From the NCBI GenBank assembly GCA_021300095.1, contig JAJTHV010000118.1, positions 1 through 64,000 of the forward strand: 64,000 nt of DNA, in the 5' to 3' direction. The notes under the pieces were generated by a model. It saw only the letters and a list, made by a program, of their open reading frames with translations, made no database searches and was not told the DNA's origin. Source of the DNA: Flammeovirgaceae bacterium. Its GTDB lineage: Bacteria > Bacteroidota > Bacteroidia > Cytophagales > Cyclobacteriaceae. The number at the start of each line of letters is the position of its first letter. Position 1 is the stretch's first letter. Below, in pieces: positions 1-8,678 of the stretch. Position numbers and translations under genes: made by a program.

Positions 1-1
1 C

Positions 2-1087
2 TCGATCCATTGGAGTGAACGCGACAAAATGAAGATTCTTCTCGCAGAAAGCCTCATCAGCAGTTCACTTTTATTTGTGGATAAGAAAATCAATACGTCT
101 GAAGAACTATCTGAAATAATCGAAAAAACGCTGGAAAGTATCGGTAACTTCTATAATAATGTTTTTCCTGAACTTGCCACACCATCAAAAACCTTATTTG
201 GCAGAAAGAAAACATCACTTGAACTGGCCGAGAAAATTTTAGATAAGCGCATCGAGTTAACAACTAAACACAGCCAAAATTTTTGGGTTCACTTTTTCCA
301 TAACAGCCTCCTTTTTCTGGATGTCTTCATCTTTGGCCAATGGATACACACCAATGCAGATAAAATTGTATCGGACTTCTTTAAGTATGAACGCGAAGAA
401 TTACGATTCTCTGTGATTAAAGTGATAGCATCCGCAGCCCATTCAAATCACTCGGTGGAATTTGAAGAACGGAAACTGCTTGACTACTTTTTGATAAGTG
501 CCAGTTTAAGCAGCGAAAAGAAAAAAGAGGCTCAAGACATTTTTGAAAAAGGTATTTCGGTAGAGGAGATTAACCTCCCCACCAACAACTCCTGGATATT
601 GAAGAAATATTTTTTGGAAATGGCTATTCTCACCATTTGGGCCGACAAGCGAGTAGAGGGCAATGAACAGAATTTTTTGGTAAGACTTTGTACCTACATG
701 GGGTTTTCACCGGATGATCTGGAGAACAGCATGATTGCCATTGAGGGTTTTGTATTAGAACATTGGGATCACCTCGATACGCTTCAAAACAAACAGGACT
801 ATCATCAGGTAAGCGAGCGATTTATCAAACGCATGTCCGATGTTACCAGCAGTAACAAAAACAGACTGATCAAAGAAGTTCAACAAAATGCCGAGTTGAT
901 GAGTCTGCTGCGAATGGCACGATCAAACGACTTGAATTCAGAGGATAAGAAAAGAATGCAAGAATTGCTGATTGTGGCTCTTAAGACGATCCCAACCTTT
1001 GTGATTATTTCGTTGCCACAACGCTTCCTTACGCTTCCCGTATTGTTAAAGATATTGCCTGCCGACTTCTTTTCTGAAATAGGGTAA
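2..1087 (+). CDS. LETM1-related biofilm-associated-like protein, 5' end outside window
   Basis: The frame is open to the left edge: codons before the first ATG (position 29) read on without a stop, so the gene probably starts before the window. From that ATG there are 352 residues. The protein is mostly helical. A central part (about residues 120-240) resembles TerB-like helical bundles, and the C-terminal 40 residues (IPTFVIISLPQRFLTLPVLL) resemble the LETM1 ribosome-binding-like segment. In Bacteroidota such proteins are annotated as LETM1-related biofilm-associated proteins, about 400 residues long, which fits the loss of some 40 N-terminal residues. The molecular function is unknown. The gene is convergent with terC, with only two bases between the stop codons. 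Confidence 0.65.
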   Translation, partial: SIHWSERDKMKILLAESLISSSLLFVDKKINTSEELSEIIEKTLESIGNFYNNVFPELATPSKTLFGRKKTSLELAEKILDKRIELTTKHSQNFWVHFFHNSLLFLDVFIFGQWIHTNADKIVSDFFKYEREELRFSVIKVIASAAHSNHSVEFEERKLLDYFLISASLSSEKKKEAQDIFEKGISVEEINLPTNNSWILKKYFLEMAILTIWADKRVEGNEQNFLVRLCTYMGFSPDDLENSMIAIEGFVLEHWDHLDTLQNKQDYHQVSERFIKRMSDVTSSNKNRLIKEVQQNAELMSLLRMARSNDLNSEDKKRMQELLIVALKTIPTFVIISLPQRFLTLPVLLKILPADFFSEIG

Positions 1088-1089
1088 GC

Positions 1090-2085
1090 CTATTCCTTCA
1101 ATTTAGAATCTTCATCCGTATTGCCTTGCAGTTTTTGGGGCACAACAACCGATAAGACGATCGAGAAAGTAAGCGTTACGATGATCACAGCAAACGACAA
1201 TTGTGGAGCAATCTCATAGTGCACAATCTCCAGTAGCATTTTAGCGCCAATGAAAAACAGGATAATACTGAGACCTTTCTGCAAGAGATAAAACTTATCA
1301 ATAATGCCGGAGAGCAAAAAGAACATTGCCCGCAAGCCCAATACCGCGAAGATGTTTGAGGTGTAAATGAGAAATTCATTTTGCGTAATCGCAAAAGCCG
1401 CAGGTATGGAGTCCACCGCAAAAATCAAATCGGTGGTTTCGATGAGAACGATGATCAAAAAGAGCGGAGTAAACATCCATTTGCCGTCTACTTTGGCCAT
1501 GAATTTACCTCCCATTTCATCATTGGTAATGGGCAAATACTTGCGGCAAAGCTTTAGGATTGGATTCTTTTCGGGGTCAATTTTCTCATCACTGTCTTCA
1601 AAATAAATTTTGATACCTGAGTAGAGTAAAAACACTCCGAAGATGTAGAGAATAAAGTGCCATTTTGCAATGAAGTAGGCTCCCACAAAAATGAAGATAC
1701 CCCGGAAAAACACCGCGCCTAGAATGCCCCAAAAAAGTATCTTATGGTAATATTCCTCTTTTACCGAAAAGTATTTTAGAATCAAAAGAATAACGAAAAT
1801 GTTATCTACTGATAGGGCATACTCTGTGAGATAGGCAGAAAAGTACTCTACCATGGCATCGCCTTTGCCCGGGTCGTACAGATAAACCAAGTATCCAAAA
1901 ACGGTGATGACCATTACCCAGAAAATGGACTGATACAGGGCGGATTTGGTCGTAATTTTATGAGCCGACTTGTTGAAGACCCCCAGGTCTACCAACAAGA
2001 AAACGAAAATTACTGCCGAGAAAACCCCAAAGAGAATGGTTTCTTCTTGGCTTTGATTGCGAAACAGTGAAAAAAGGAGCATCAC
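1090..2085 (-). CDS. TerC/Alx family integral membrane protein
   Basis: A 331-residue polytopic inner-membrane protein with about eight to nine hydrophobic helices. The two hallmark TerC acidic motifs inside membrane segments are present: LSVDNIFV (about residue 92) and FAVDSIPAAFAIT (about 223). Characterised members of the family (E. coli Alx, Bacillus YceF/YkoY) export manganese or help metallate exported enzymes; metal export is inferred here from the family. It lies downstream of a Fur-family regulator gene in the same direction but appears to have its own promoter (TAGATTTG at 2155-2162). The 165-bp spacer also holds a hairpin. Confidence 0.85.
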   Translation of the reverse strand: MMLLFSLFRNQSQEETILFGVFSAVIFVFLLVDLGVFNKSAHKITTKSALYQSIFWVMVITVFGYLVYLYDPGKGDAMVEYFSAYLTEYALSVDNIFVILLILKYFSVKEEYYHKILFWGILGAVFFRGIFIFVGAYFIAKWHFILYIFGVFLLYSGIKIYFEDSDEKIDPEKNPILKLCRKYLPITNDEMGGKFMAKVDGKWMFTPLFLIIVLIETTDLIFAVDSIPAAFAITQNEFLIYTSNIFAVLGLRAMFFLLSGIIDKFYLLQKGLSIILFFIGAKMLLEIVHYEIAPQLSFAVIIVTLTFSIVLSVVVPQKLQGNTDEDSKLKE

Positions 2086-2154
2086 CCGATATTGCTGGTT
2101 AGAAGGTCAGGGAAAAATAGCGCATTTTGATTTGCTGGTAGCTATAATAATTTT

Positions 2155-2162
2155 CAAATCTA
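2155..2162 (-). promoter_or_regulatory. Bacteroidota -7 promoter element for terC
   Basis: On the minus strand the octamer reads TAGATTTG, an exact match to TAnnTTTG, with a T-rich TTTTTTG stretch about 15 bases upstream that could serve as the -33 element. Transcription would start near 2148, giving a leader of about 60 nt. The spacer is slightly shorter than usual. Confidence 0.4.
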
Positions 2163-2229
2163 CGAATATATTTTACACAAAAAACTTACGCGTGCGATTA
2201 GATCGGGCGGAAAGACAAAAGGAAACCAT

Positions 2230-2254
2230 CTAATCTGAAAATACCGCAGATTAG
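2230..2254 (-). terminator. Hairpin at the end of the fur-like gene
   Basis: CTAATCTG (2230-2237) and CAGATTAG (2247-2254) form a perfect 8-bp stem with a 9-nt loop. The stem overlaps the TAA stop of the Fur-family gene. There is no clean T-run after it, so termination would be weak. The arm 2228-2235 can alternatively pair with GATTAGAT at 2196-2203. Confidence 0.35.
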
Positions 2255-2664
2255 CGGCAATTTTGGCACTTCCCCTGAATCAGTAGATTAATTTCTCTGG
2301 CTTCGTAGCCTGCAGGCAACGACACCATCGGTATGTTTACTTCTTGTAGGCAACTGGTTTGGCCGCAAATGGTACATTTAAAATGCACATGTTCGTGCCG
2401 ATGGTGCGCATGTGTACACAATTCGGAGCAAAGCGCGTATTTCAATGAGCCGCTGTCATCCAAAACTTTGTGAACGACTCCCTTGTCTAAAAATGTCTTC
2501 AGTGTACGGTAAACCGTTACACGGTCAAAGACATCGGCTATCTCGCGTTCAATGTCGGTGTAGGATAAGGCAAAGGGTCGTTTGAGGAATAACTTCAAAA
2601 TGGCCGACCGGCTGGTGGTGTGCCGAAGATCAAAATCCTTCAATATTTCGCCTTCTCCTTTCAT
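2251..2664 (-). CDS. Fur-family metalloregulator
   Basis: 137 residues, normal for the Fur superfamily. The N-terminal winged helix (about 1-80) contains the recognition region DRVTVYRTLKTFLDKG. The C-terminal dimer domain has a His-rich stretch (HAHHRHEHVHF) and paired cysteines for a structural zinc (CTICG near 97-101 and CQNC at the C-terminus). It is a metal-dependent DNA-binding repressor; whether it senses Fe, Zn or Mn cannot be told from sequence. It is the last gene of the gpmI, lipoprotein, ABC, fur set, starting 4 bases after the ABC stop. The terC gene next in line makes metal homeostasis a plausible theme. Confidence 0.85.
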   Translation of the reverse strand: MKGEGEILKDFDLRHTTSRSAILKLFLKRPFALSYTDIEREIADVFDRVTVYRTLKTFLDKGVVHKVLDDSGSLKYALCSELCTHAHHRHEHVHFKCTICGQTSCLQEVNIPMVSLPAGYEAREINLLIQGKCQNCR

Positions 2665-2668
2665 TGAC

Positions 2669-4456
2669 TTAATTATTCTCTAGCTGTAGCTCGAGCAAAT
2701 TACGATAAATACCATTGTCGCGCTGAGATAGTTCTAGGTGCGATCCGGATTCAGCAATTTGCCCGTCTTTAACAACAAAAATCGTATCTACCGAGCGAAT
2801 TGTGCTAAGCCGATGCGCGATTACAATGGTGGTGCGGTTTTCCATTAGTTTTTCCAATGCCTCTTGCACCAGGCTTTCAGACTGGGCATCCAGTGAGCTC
2901 GTAGCCTCATCCAAAATCAAAATAGACGGATCTTTCAGAATAGCTCGGGCAATGGCCACCCGCTGCTTTTGCCCACCGGATAGTTTTACTCCCCGATCAC
3001 CTACCAAAGTTTCCATCTTTTCGGGAAAGCTTTCGATGAATTCCCATGCGTTGGCTTTGCGGGCTGCGGCTTCAATTTCTTCAGGTGTGGCATTTGCTTT
3101 TCCGTACGCAATGTTTTCGCGAATAGTGCCACCAAACAAAATCACTTCTTGGGGCACAATGCCAATGTTGCTTCGATAATCGGTGAGGTTAAAATCCGAA
3201 ATAGATTGGCCATCTACTTCAATGCTGCCGGTAGAGAGTGGGTAGAAGCGCATAAGCAGTTGAACAATGGTTGACTTACCCGCACCACTGGGGCCCACCA
3301 ACGCAATTTTTTCTCCCGGATTGATTTTCAGGCTGATGGATTTTAAAACCTGAAATTCACTACGCGTTGGATAGGTAAACGATACATTGTTGAAAGCAAC
3401 TTTGCCTTTCAGTTTCAACTTACTTTGGGAGGCAACGGCTTCATCAGTTTGATCTAAAATTTCCAGTACCCGCTCCGATGCGCCCACCGAACGCTGAAGC
3501 GAACTAAAGATATCGCCTAAGCCGGCAATTGAACCACCGATAAACGAGGTATAGATAATAAATGAAAATAATTCCCCTACTGTGGCCTGACCTTGTTGCA
3601 ACAGATAGGCACCATACCAACTCACAGCCACAATTCCGCCAAACAATGCAAGAATGGTAAACGAAATAAACAATCCTCTGTATTTGGAGGCGTGTATAGC
3701 CGTGTTCACCACTTCATTCAAAGATTTTTTGTAACGAATCGTTTCGAAAACCTCATTGGTAAATGATTTGACGACTGCTATTGATTGCAAGGTTTCTTCC
3801 ACAATTACGTTGGCGTTGGCTAATTGATCTTGTGTTTTCTTAGAAAGCTTCCGGATAAATTTCCCGAAGAAAAGAGCCGCCACCACCAGCACCGGAAAGG
3901 TGAGCAACATAAAAATGGTGAGGCGTGGTGTGAGAATGAAGATCAACGGAATGCCGATGAGCAACACCAAAATTTGACGAAGCAGTTCGGCTAACGTAAA
4001 GGTGAAGGTATCGTACAGCGTGCCCACATCAGATGTGAGGCGGCTGGTGAGTTCACCCACTCTGCGACTATCAAAAAATGACATGGGTAGCCATACCATT
4101 TTTGTGTAAACGGCATGACGCAAGTCGGACAACGATCGCTCGCTGACGATGGTAAACGTGTATACACGCAGAAAAGAGAAAACACTTTGAATCGCTAAAA
4201 TGCCAATTAAAGCCAATGCGATTTGATTGATGCTGGTAAGGACAAAATCATTTTTTCCCTGCGCAACGTCCAGCAACTTGCCGGCAAAATAGGGAAATGA
4301 CAACAAGGTTCCGCTGGAAAGTGCCAAAGCCACCAACCCCAAAGCAAATGTTTTTCGATACGGCAACACAAAGCGAAAAATGCCCAGCAGTTTTCGAAGC
4401 CCTTCTTTGTCTAACTTTTTCTTTTCGCCCTCTTCTTCTTTAAATCGTTTCGCCAT
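2669..4456 (-). CDS. MsbA-like ABC exporter (fused membrane and ATPase domains)
   Basis: 595-residue half-transporter. Six transmembrane helices lie within residues 30-320. The ATPase domain follows: Walker A GPSGAGKST (about 387), Q-loop near 430, signature LSGGQKQRVAIARA (about 492), Walker B ILILDEATSSLD (about 510) and H-loop IAHRLST. It would work as a homodimer exporting lipids or hydrophobic compounds. Bacteroidota carry several such MsbA-type copies, so lipid A flipping is possible but not shown. The charged N-terminal tail (KRFKEEEGEKKKLDKEG) is cytosolic. It sits between a lipoprotein gene (3-base gap) and the Fur-like gene (4-base gap). Confidence 0.88.
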   Translation of the reverse strand: MAKRFKEEEGEKKKLDKEGLRKLLGIFRFVLPYRKTFALGLVALALSSGTLLSFPYFAGKLLDVAQGKNDFVLTSINQIALALIGILAIQSVFSFLRVYTFTIVSERSLSDLRHAVYTKMVWLPMSFFDSRRVGELTSRLTSDVGTLYDTFTFTLAELLRQILVLLIGIPLIFILTPRLTIFMLLTFPVLVVAALFFGKFIRKLSKKTQDQLANANVIVEETLQSIAVVKSFTNEVFETIRYKKSLNEVVNTAIHASKYRGLFISFTILALFGGIVAVSWYGAYLLQQGQATVGELFSFIIYTSFIGGSIAGLGDIFSSLQRSVGASERVLEILDQTDEAVASQSKLKLKGKVAFNNVSFTYPTRSEFQVLKSISLKINPGEKIALVGPSGAGKSTIVQLLMRFYPLSTGSIEVDGQSISDFNLTDYRSNIGIVPQEVILFGGTIRENIAYGKANATPEEIEAAARKANAWEFIESFPEKMETLVGDRGVKLSGGQKQRVAIARAILKDPSILILDEATSSLDAQSESLVQEALEKLMENRTTIVIAHRLSTIRSVDTIFVVKDGQIAESGSHLELSQRDNGIYRNLLELQLENN

Positions 4457-4459
4457 CGG

Positions 4460-5041
4460 TTAGTGGGAGATGCTGCCTTGAATAAAAAATTGTACGGTGT
4501 CATTAAAAACCATTTTCTGGCCACCGGTGATTGCATACTTCTGAATGAATGGTTTGCCTTGCTCTACATCGAATGTCAATGTTAAATGTCGAGCGATATC
4601 GTTTAATACATTTTTCTCTACATACGTTGATTCAATGCGCTTGAGATTCGCAAAGGAACCCTGATAGTAGAAATGCACAAACGGTACGGATGAAGGAATC
4701 TTAGCTTGGTAACTGCGAATGGTGAGATTACTTTTTTCATCCGGTCGCTCGGTGATTTCATAGTTGTTTTTGTACATCGGCTTATTGATCACATCCAGTT
4801 GCAAAAACGCATCCCATTCATGTGCCAATTTGGTGCCGTCAACTTGAAAGGAACTGGAATCCTTCTGGTTGTTGATAGAGGCCACTTTAAAAATGGTCTT
4901 TTGTTGAATCGCACGTGCCTGTATTTGGGTGTGAATCAAACTATCAAAATCAAAATACGGCTTGACATAGACTTCATTGGATTGTTTGCACGAGGAGCAC
5001 AAAAAAACCAAGCTGCCAAGACTAATCAGGAATCCTTTCAT
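4460..5041 (-). CDS. Lipoprotein of unknown function
   Basis: 193 residues with a short signal peptide ending in a lipobox, FLCSSC, so lipidation at about Cys18 is expected. The rest is a beta-rich domain with no motif I recognise. It lies 9 bases after gpmI and 3 bases before the ABC exporter and so is probably co-transcribed with them. A role with the exporter is possible from position only. Confidence 0.7.
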   Translation of the reverse strand: MKGFLISLGSLVFLCSSCKQSNEVYVKPYFDFDSLIHTQIQARAIQQKTIFKVASINNQKDSSSFQVDGTKLAHEWDAFLQLDVINKPMYKNNYEITERPDEKSNLTIRSYQAKIPSSVPFVHFYYQGSFANLKRIESTYVEKNVLNDIARHLTLTFDVEQGKPFIQKYAITGGQKMVFNDTVQFFIQGSISH

Positions 5042-5050
5042 CGATTACTT

Positions 5051-6574
5051 TTAAACTAATACATTTCCGGTCATTTCTTTCGGAATGGAGATGCCCATCA
5101 GTGTAAGAATGGTAGGGGCCAAATCGCCCAGCTTACCGTCTTTTATTTTGGAATAGGTTTTTGAATCATCTACCAAAATGCAAGGAACCAGATTGGTAGT
5201 ATGTGCGGTGTTCGGAGATCCGTCTTCATTCACCATGATATCCGCATTTCCATGGTCAGCAATGATGATCACCGCATAGCCATTTTTTCGCGCTACTTCG
5301 GTTACGGCTTCGTTGCATTTGTCGACTGTTTCCACAGCGGTAACAGCCGCAGAGAAAACACCCGTGTGACCAACCATGTCCGGATTCGCAAAATTCAGAC
5401 AGATAAAATCAGCCGAACCTTTTTCCAGTTCAGGAATGATTTTGTCTTTGATATCGTTGGCGCTCATTTCCGGTTTCAAATCGTAAGTAGCCACCTTGGG
5501 GGAAGGACACATGATTCGAGATTCGCCTTCGAAAACATCTTCACGGCCGCCTGAGAAAAAGAAAGTAACGTGTGGATACTTTTCTGTTTCCGCAATGCGG
5601 ATTTGTTTCTTACCAGCTTTTGATACAATCTCACCCAAGGTGTTTTCCAGATTATCTTTATCGAACATCACTTTCACATCGTGAAACGAGTCGTCATAGT
5701 TTGTAAGCGTCAAGTAATACAGGGGCAATTTTTTCATTCCTTGCTCGGGAAAGTCTTGCTGTGTCAGCGCCATGGTGATTTCGCGGCCGCGGTCGGTTCT
5801 GAAATTAAAACATAAAACCACATCACCCGGTTGAATAGTGGTGATTGGTTTTCCTGCCGCATCAACAGCAACGATTGGCTTTATAAATTCATCGGTAACA
5901 TCTGCATCGTAAGATTTTTTCAAAGAGGCTAGCAAATCGGTAGACTTTTCTCCTTCGCCTTTTACCATCAAATCGTAAGCTAGCTTCACACGCTCCCAGC
6001 GCTTATCGCGATCCATGGCATAATATCGACCGACAATACTCGCCAGCTTTCCGGTGGATTTGGCTAAATGATTTTGTAAGTCGGTGAGGTAGTGATAGCC
6101 ACCCTTGGGGTCAGTATCCCGTCCATCTGTAAAGGCGTGAATGAATAAATTCGACACCTTTTCATTTTTTGCAATCGTGCAGAGTCCCTTTAAATGCTCG
6201 ATGTGTGAGTGCACCCCGCCATCGCTTACCAAACCAATGAAGTGAACAGATTTATTATTTTCTTTTGCGTACTTAAATGCTTCGAGTAAAGTCGGATTCT
6301 GATCCAATTCTTTTTCTTCCACAGCCTTGTTAATGCGCACTAAATCCTGATATACCACTCGGCCTGCGCCAATGTTCATGTGGCCTACTTCCGAGTTACC
6401 CATTTGTCCGGCCGGCAACCCTACCGCCAAACCGGAAGCTTCTAACTTACTATGCGGGTATTTTTGGTATAAAGAGTTGATGTAAGGCGTTTGGGCATTG
6501 TCGATGGCAGATACTTTCAGGTTTTTGGCCAGGCCCCAGCCGTCTAAAATCATCAATAGTACTTTCTTGTTCAT
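5051..6574 (-). CDS. gpmI: 2,3-bisphosphoglycerate-independent phosphoglycerate mutase
   Basis: Interconverts 3- and 2-phosphoglycerate in glycolysis/gluconeogenesis using two Mn ions and a phosphoserine intermediate. At 507 residues it matches the family. Seen motifs: N-terminal LMILDGWG, the catalytic-serine loop GNSEVGHMNIGAGR (serine near residue 62), GRYYAMDRDKRWER, and the C-terminal metal site DHGNADIM. The frame allows a start at 6607, but ATG 6574 gives the canonical MNKKVLLMILDGWG start. A TATATTTG promoter element (6593-6600) lies inside the longer version, supporting 6574. It leads a four-gene operon. Confidence 0.95.
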   Translation of the reverse strand: MNKKVLLMILDGWGLAKNLKVSAIDNAQTPYINSLYQKYPHSKLEASGLAVGLPAGQMGNSEVGHMNIGAGRVVYQDLVRINKAVEEKELDQNPTLLEAFKYAKENNKSVHFIGLVSDGGVHSHIEHLKGLCTIAKNEKVSNLFIHAFTDGRDTDPKGGYHYLTDLQNHLAKSTGKLASIVGRYYAMDRDKRWERVKLAYDLMVKGEGEKSTDLLASLKKSYDADVTDEFIKPIVAVDAAGKPITTIQPGDVVLCFNFRTDRGREITMALTQQDFPEQGMKKLPLYYLTLTNYDDSFHDVKVMFDKDNLENTLGEIVSKAGKKQIRIAETEKYPHVTFFFSGGREDVFEGESRIMCPSPKVATYDLKPEMSANDIKDKIIPELEKGSADFICLNFANPDMVGHTGVFSAAVTAVETVDKCNEAVTEVARKNGYAVIIIADHGNADIMVNEDGSPNTAHTTNLVPCILVDDSKTYSKIKDGKLGDLAPTILTLMGISIPKEMTGNVLV

Positions 6575-6592
6575 AGAGTTTAAAATAAGCCC

Positions 6593-6600
6593 CAAATATA
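6593..6600 (-). promoter_or_regulatory. -7 promoter element of the gpmI operon
   Basis: The minus strand reads TATATTTG, an exact TAnnTTTG match, 18 bases upstream of the ATG at 6574. A TTTG (minus strand, 6625-6628) lies 24 bases further up as a possible -33 element. Transcription would begin around 6586, which rules out the upstream start at 6607. Confidence 0.5.
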
Positions 6601-6669
6601 GGCTCATTCGCGCTAATAGATGTGCAAAATCGTGCCAACTAGCTTAATAGATAATTCAAAACGAATGTT

Positions 6670-6684
6670 CGGTTAAATTGACCG
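6670..6684. promoter_or_regulatory. Inverted repeat between divergent gpmI and DUF4783 promoters
   Basis: CGGTTAA-A-TTGACCG is a near-perfect 7-bp inverted repeat around a single base, with one T/G mismatch. It lies in the shared upstream region of two divergent transcription units and has the look of a repressor or activator operator. Confidence 0.3.
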
Positions 6685-6715
6685 ATAATTCTTTTTACAA
6701 AACATGATTATGGCA

Positions 6716-6723
6716 TACTTTTG
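6716..6723 (+). promoter_or_regulatory. -7 promoter element for the DUF4783-nadC unit
   Basis: TACTTTTG matches TAnnTTTG exactly and lies 17 bases before the ATG at 6741. A T-rich TTTTTAC stretch sits about 18 bases upstream. Confidence 0.45.
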
Positions 6724-6740
6724 GCGTTACCTTACATCCT

Positions 6741-7133
6741 ATGAGAACATATAAGTTGATTGCAGTTGTGATTTTGGCTTTTATCGGTGGTGGTGCAATG
6801 GCTCAGGCTGAAATTTTTGCTCCTGTGAAAGATGCCATTAAGGCCAACAATGCAAAAGAGGCTGTTAAATATTTCAATCAATCGGTTGATATTAACATTG
6901 AAGGTGATGTGAACAACTATAGCAAAGCACAAGCAGAGTTTGTGTTAGCTGATTTTTTTAAAAAACACCCGGTAGCTGATTTTTCCATCGTTCACACAGG
7001 TTCATCTCCCAGCGGGCTGAAGTTTGCGATTTGTAAGTACACCAGCGGTGGCAACAGCTACAGTGTGCTGATGCGCGTAAAGGAATCGGAAAAGAAATAC
7101 TTCGTACACGAAATCAGCTTTATCAAAGAATAA
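6741..7133 (+). CDS. DUF4783 family secreted protein
   Basis: 130 residues with a signal peptide (hydrophobic 4-20, cleavage after GGGAMAQ). The mature part has an NTF2-like alpha+beta pattern: an initial helical region, then strands around SIVHTGSSPSGLKFAICKY and FVHEISFIK. DUF4783 proteins are small periplasmic proteins of Bacteroidota without a known activity, commonly found next to nadC, as here. Its TAA stop overlaps the nadC ATG (TAATG), so the two are translationally coupled. Confidence 0.8.
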   Translation: MRTYKLIAVVILAFIGGGAMAQAEIFAPVKDAIKANNAKEAVKYFNQSVDINIEGDVNNYSKAQAEFVLADFFKKHPVADFSIVHTGSSPSGLKFAICKYTSGGNSYSVLMRVKESEKKYFVHEISFIKE

Positions 7134-7990
7134 TGCGGCCCGCCTATTTAACCGAGCAGGCCATTGCATCATTTATTCACTCGGCTTTGCAAGAGGATAT
7201 TGGTGAGGGAGATCACTCTTCACTAGGGGCCATCCCTGCTTCCACCATTCGCACCGCCCAGTTGCTGATCAAAGACAACGGCATCATAGCCGGACTTGAG
7301 TTGGCAGACAAAATATTTCGACAGGTAGATCCTGCTTTGAAGGCTACTTACTTCAAGAAAGATGGAGACGCTATTCAGAAAGGTGAGGTAGCATTTGAAG
7401 TGACGGGTCCTGCCCGATCTATTTTATCTGCCGAGCGACTGGTGTTGAACTGCATGCAACGGATGAGTGGAATAGCTACGTACACACACCAACTATGTCA
7501 ATTGATTGAAGGTACAGGCGCGCGTTTGCTCGACACCCGTAAAACCACACCTAATTTTCGCATAATGGAAAAGTGGGCGGTGTGGATTGGTGGAGGCCAG
7601 AACCATCGCTTTGCTTTGTATGACATGGTGATGCTAAAAGACAATCATGTCGATATGGCGGGAGGCATTCGGGCCGCCATCGAGAGCACCAAAGCGTATC
7701 TTCAAAAAATCGGCAAACCCCTTTCCATCGAAGTTGAGACCCGCAACCTAGCCGAGGTGAATGAAGTGCTGGAGGTGGGCGGTGTGCAAATCATTATGCT
7801 GGATAATATGAATGTAGCAGACATGAAGAAAGCCGTGGCCATGATTGGCGGCAAATTCAAAATCGAAGCCAGCGGAGGCATTACCGAGGCCACCTTGCGC
7901 CAGGTGGCAGAAACGGGTGTAGATTTCATTTCTGTAGGCGCCCTGACGCACTCGGTCAAAAGCCTTGATCTGAGTTTAAAATCGCGGTAA
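7133..7990 (+). CDS. nadC: Nicotinate-nucleotide pyrophosphorylase (carboxylating)
   Basis: Quinolinate phosphoribosyltransferase, which converts quinolinate and PRPP to nicotinate mononucleotide, CO2 and PPi in de novo NAD synthesis. 285 residues, normal length. Motifs: LQEDIGEGDHSS near the N-terminus, ERLVLNCMQRMSGIAT (about 101-116), DTRKTTPNFR, and GGGQNHRF..YDMVMLKDNH with the substrate-binding Arg/His/Lys. The C-terminal half is a TIM-barrel-like fold ending in IEASGGIT and VDFISVGALTHS. It is coupled to the DUF4783 gene by a one-base overlap. Confidence 0.95.
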   Translation: MRPAYLTEQAIASFIHSALQEDIGEGDHSSLGAIPASTIRTAQLLIKDNGIIAGLELADKIFRQVDPALKATYFKKDGDAIQKGEVAFEVTGPARSILSAERLVLNCMQRMSGIATYTHQLCQLIEGTGARLLDTRKTTPNFRIMEKWAVWIGGGQNHRFALYDMVMLKDNHVDMAGGIRAAIESTKAYLQKIGKPLSIEVETRNLAEVNEVLEVGGVQIIMLDNMNVADMKKAVAMIGGKFKIEASGGITEATLRQVAETGVDFISVGALTHSVKSLDLSLKSR

Positions 7991-8040
7991 ACGCCCTCAA
8001 AAACCACATTAAAAGTAATTTTCGGCCCACACTGCAAATC

Positions 8041-8065
8041 CGGCAAAACTGGATTATTTTTGCCG
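8041..8065 (+). promoter_or_regulatory. Hairpin with embedded -7 element ahead of the YcxB-like gene
   Basis: CGGCAAAA (8041-8048) and TTTTGCCG (8058-8065) form a perfect 8-bp inverted repeat. The octamer TATTTTTG at 8055-8062, an exact TAnnTTTG promoter element, lies across its right arm. It may be the end of the nadC transcript, an operator over the promoter, or both. The next ATG is at 8085. Confidence 0.35.
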
Positions 8066-8084
8066 TCCCATTCAGGTAAAGTTT

Positions 8085-8558
8085 ATGATTGTAAAGACAA
8101 AAAATTACAGATTAGAGAAGAGTGATTACATCCGCATGGCCTTGCGCAATATTTTAATGCAGCAATGGTGGGTGAGTTTGATTGTGCTGGCCATTTGCCT
8201 TTGCTATTTGTGGATCGCCAGCATCTGGTGGTTTATCGCAGCTTTTGTAGGAGCGGGTTTGTACCTGTTGTTTTGGTGGATACAATTTTATGGTGTTACC
8301 CAACTCGAGCAAGGCAAGATGTTGTTTGAGCGATTCTCATACGAGATCACCAGCCAACAAATTATCATGAAGATCAACGCACGCGAAGGAATGCCCATGA
8401 AGTGGGATCAGATACAGAGTGCGAAGCTTACCAAAGATGCTTTTGTGTTATTTGTAAACAAAGCACAACTCATTCATCTTCCGTTCAAAATTTTTAATAC
8501 CGAAAACGAGCGAAAGTTTTTGAACAGCATTTTGAGAAATAAGGGATTAATTAAGTAA
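8085..8558 (+). CDS. YcxB-like membrane protein
   Basis: 157 residues with two adjacent membrane helices (about 28-47 and 50-70) rich in tryptophan, followed by a soluble PH-like beta domain. The pattern ERFSYEITSQQIIMKINAREGMPMKWDQI then LPFKIF..ENERKFLNSIL is typical of YcxB proteins, whose function is unknown. It probably has its own promoter and stands alone between nadC and ridA. Confidence 0.65.
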   Translation: MIVKTKNYRLEKSDYIRMALRNILMQQWWVSLIVLAICLCYLWIASIWWFIAAFVGAGLYLLFWWIQFYGVTQLEQGKMLFERFSYEITSQQIIMKINAREGMPMKWDQIQSAKLTKDAFVLFVNKAQLIHLPFKIFNTENERKFLNSILRNKGLIK

Positions 8559-8678
8559 TTTCTTAAATTGAAGATACGAAGTTGCCAAGCCGTTTGAGCT
8601 GGCTTGACGCTCTCAGGCAAGCATCTTGTGATTTTGTGTATTCGTGGCTAAAGACTCTAAAAGTTAACCGTTCGCAAA

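Noticed and set aside
2086-2250. yybP-ykoY-type manganese riboswitch ahead of terC
   Set aside because: The likely transcription start leaves only about 60 nt of leader, and the conserved loops of that riboswitch are not visible.
6575-6607. Twelve-residue longer GpmI N-terminus
   Set aside because: It adds 11 residues before the canonical start and contains the -7 promoter element, so it cannot be transcribed from that promoter.
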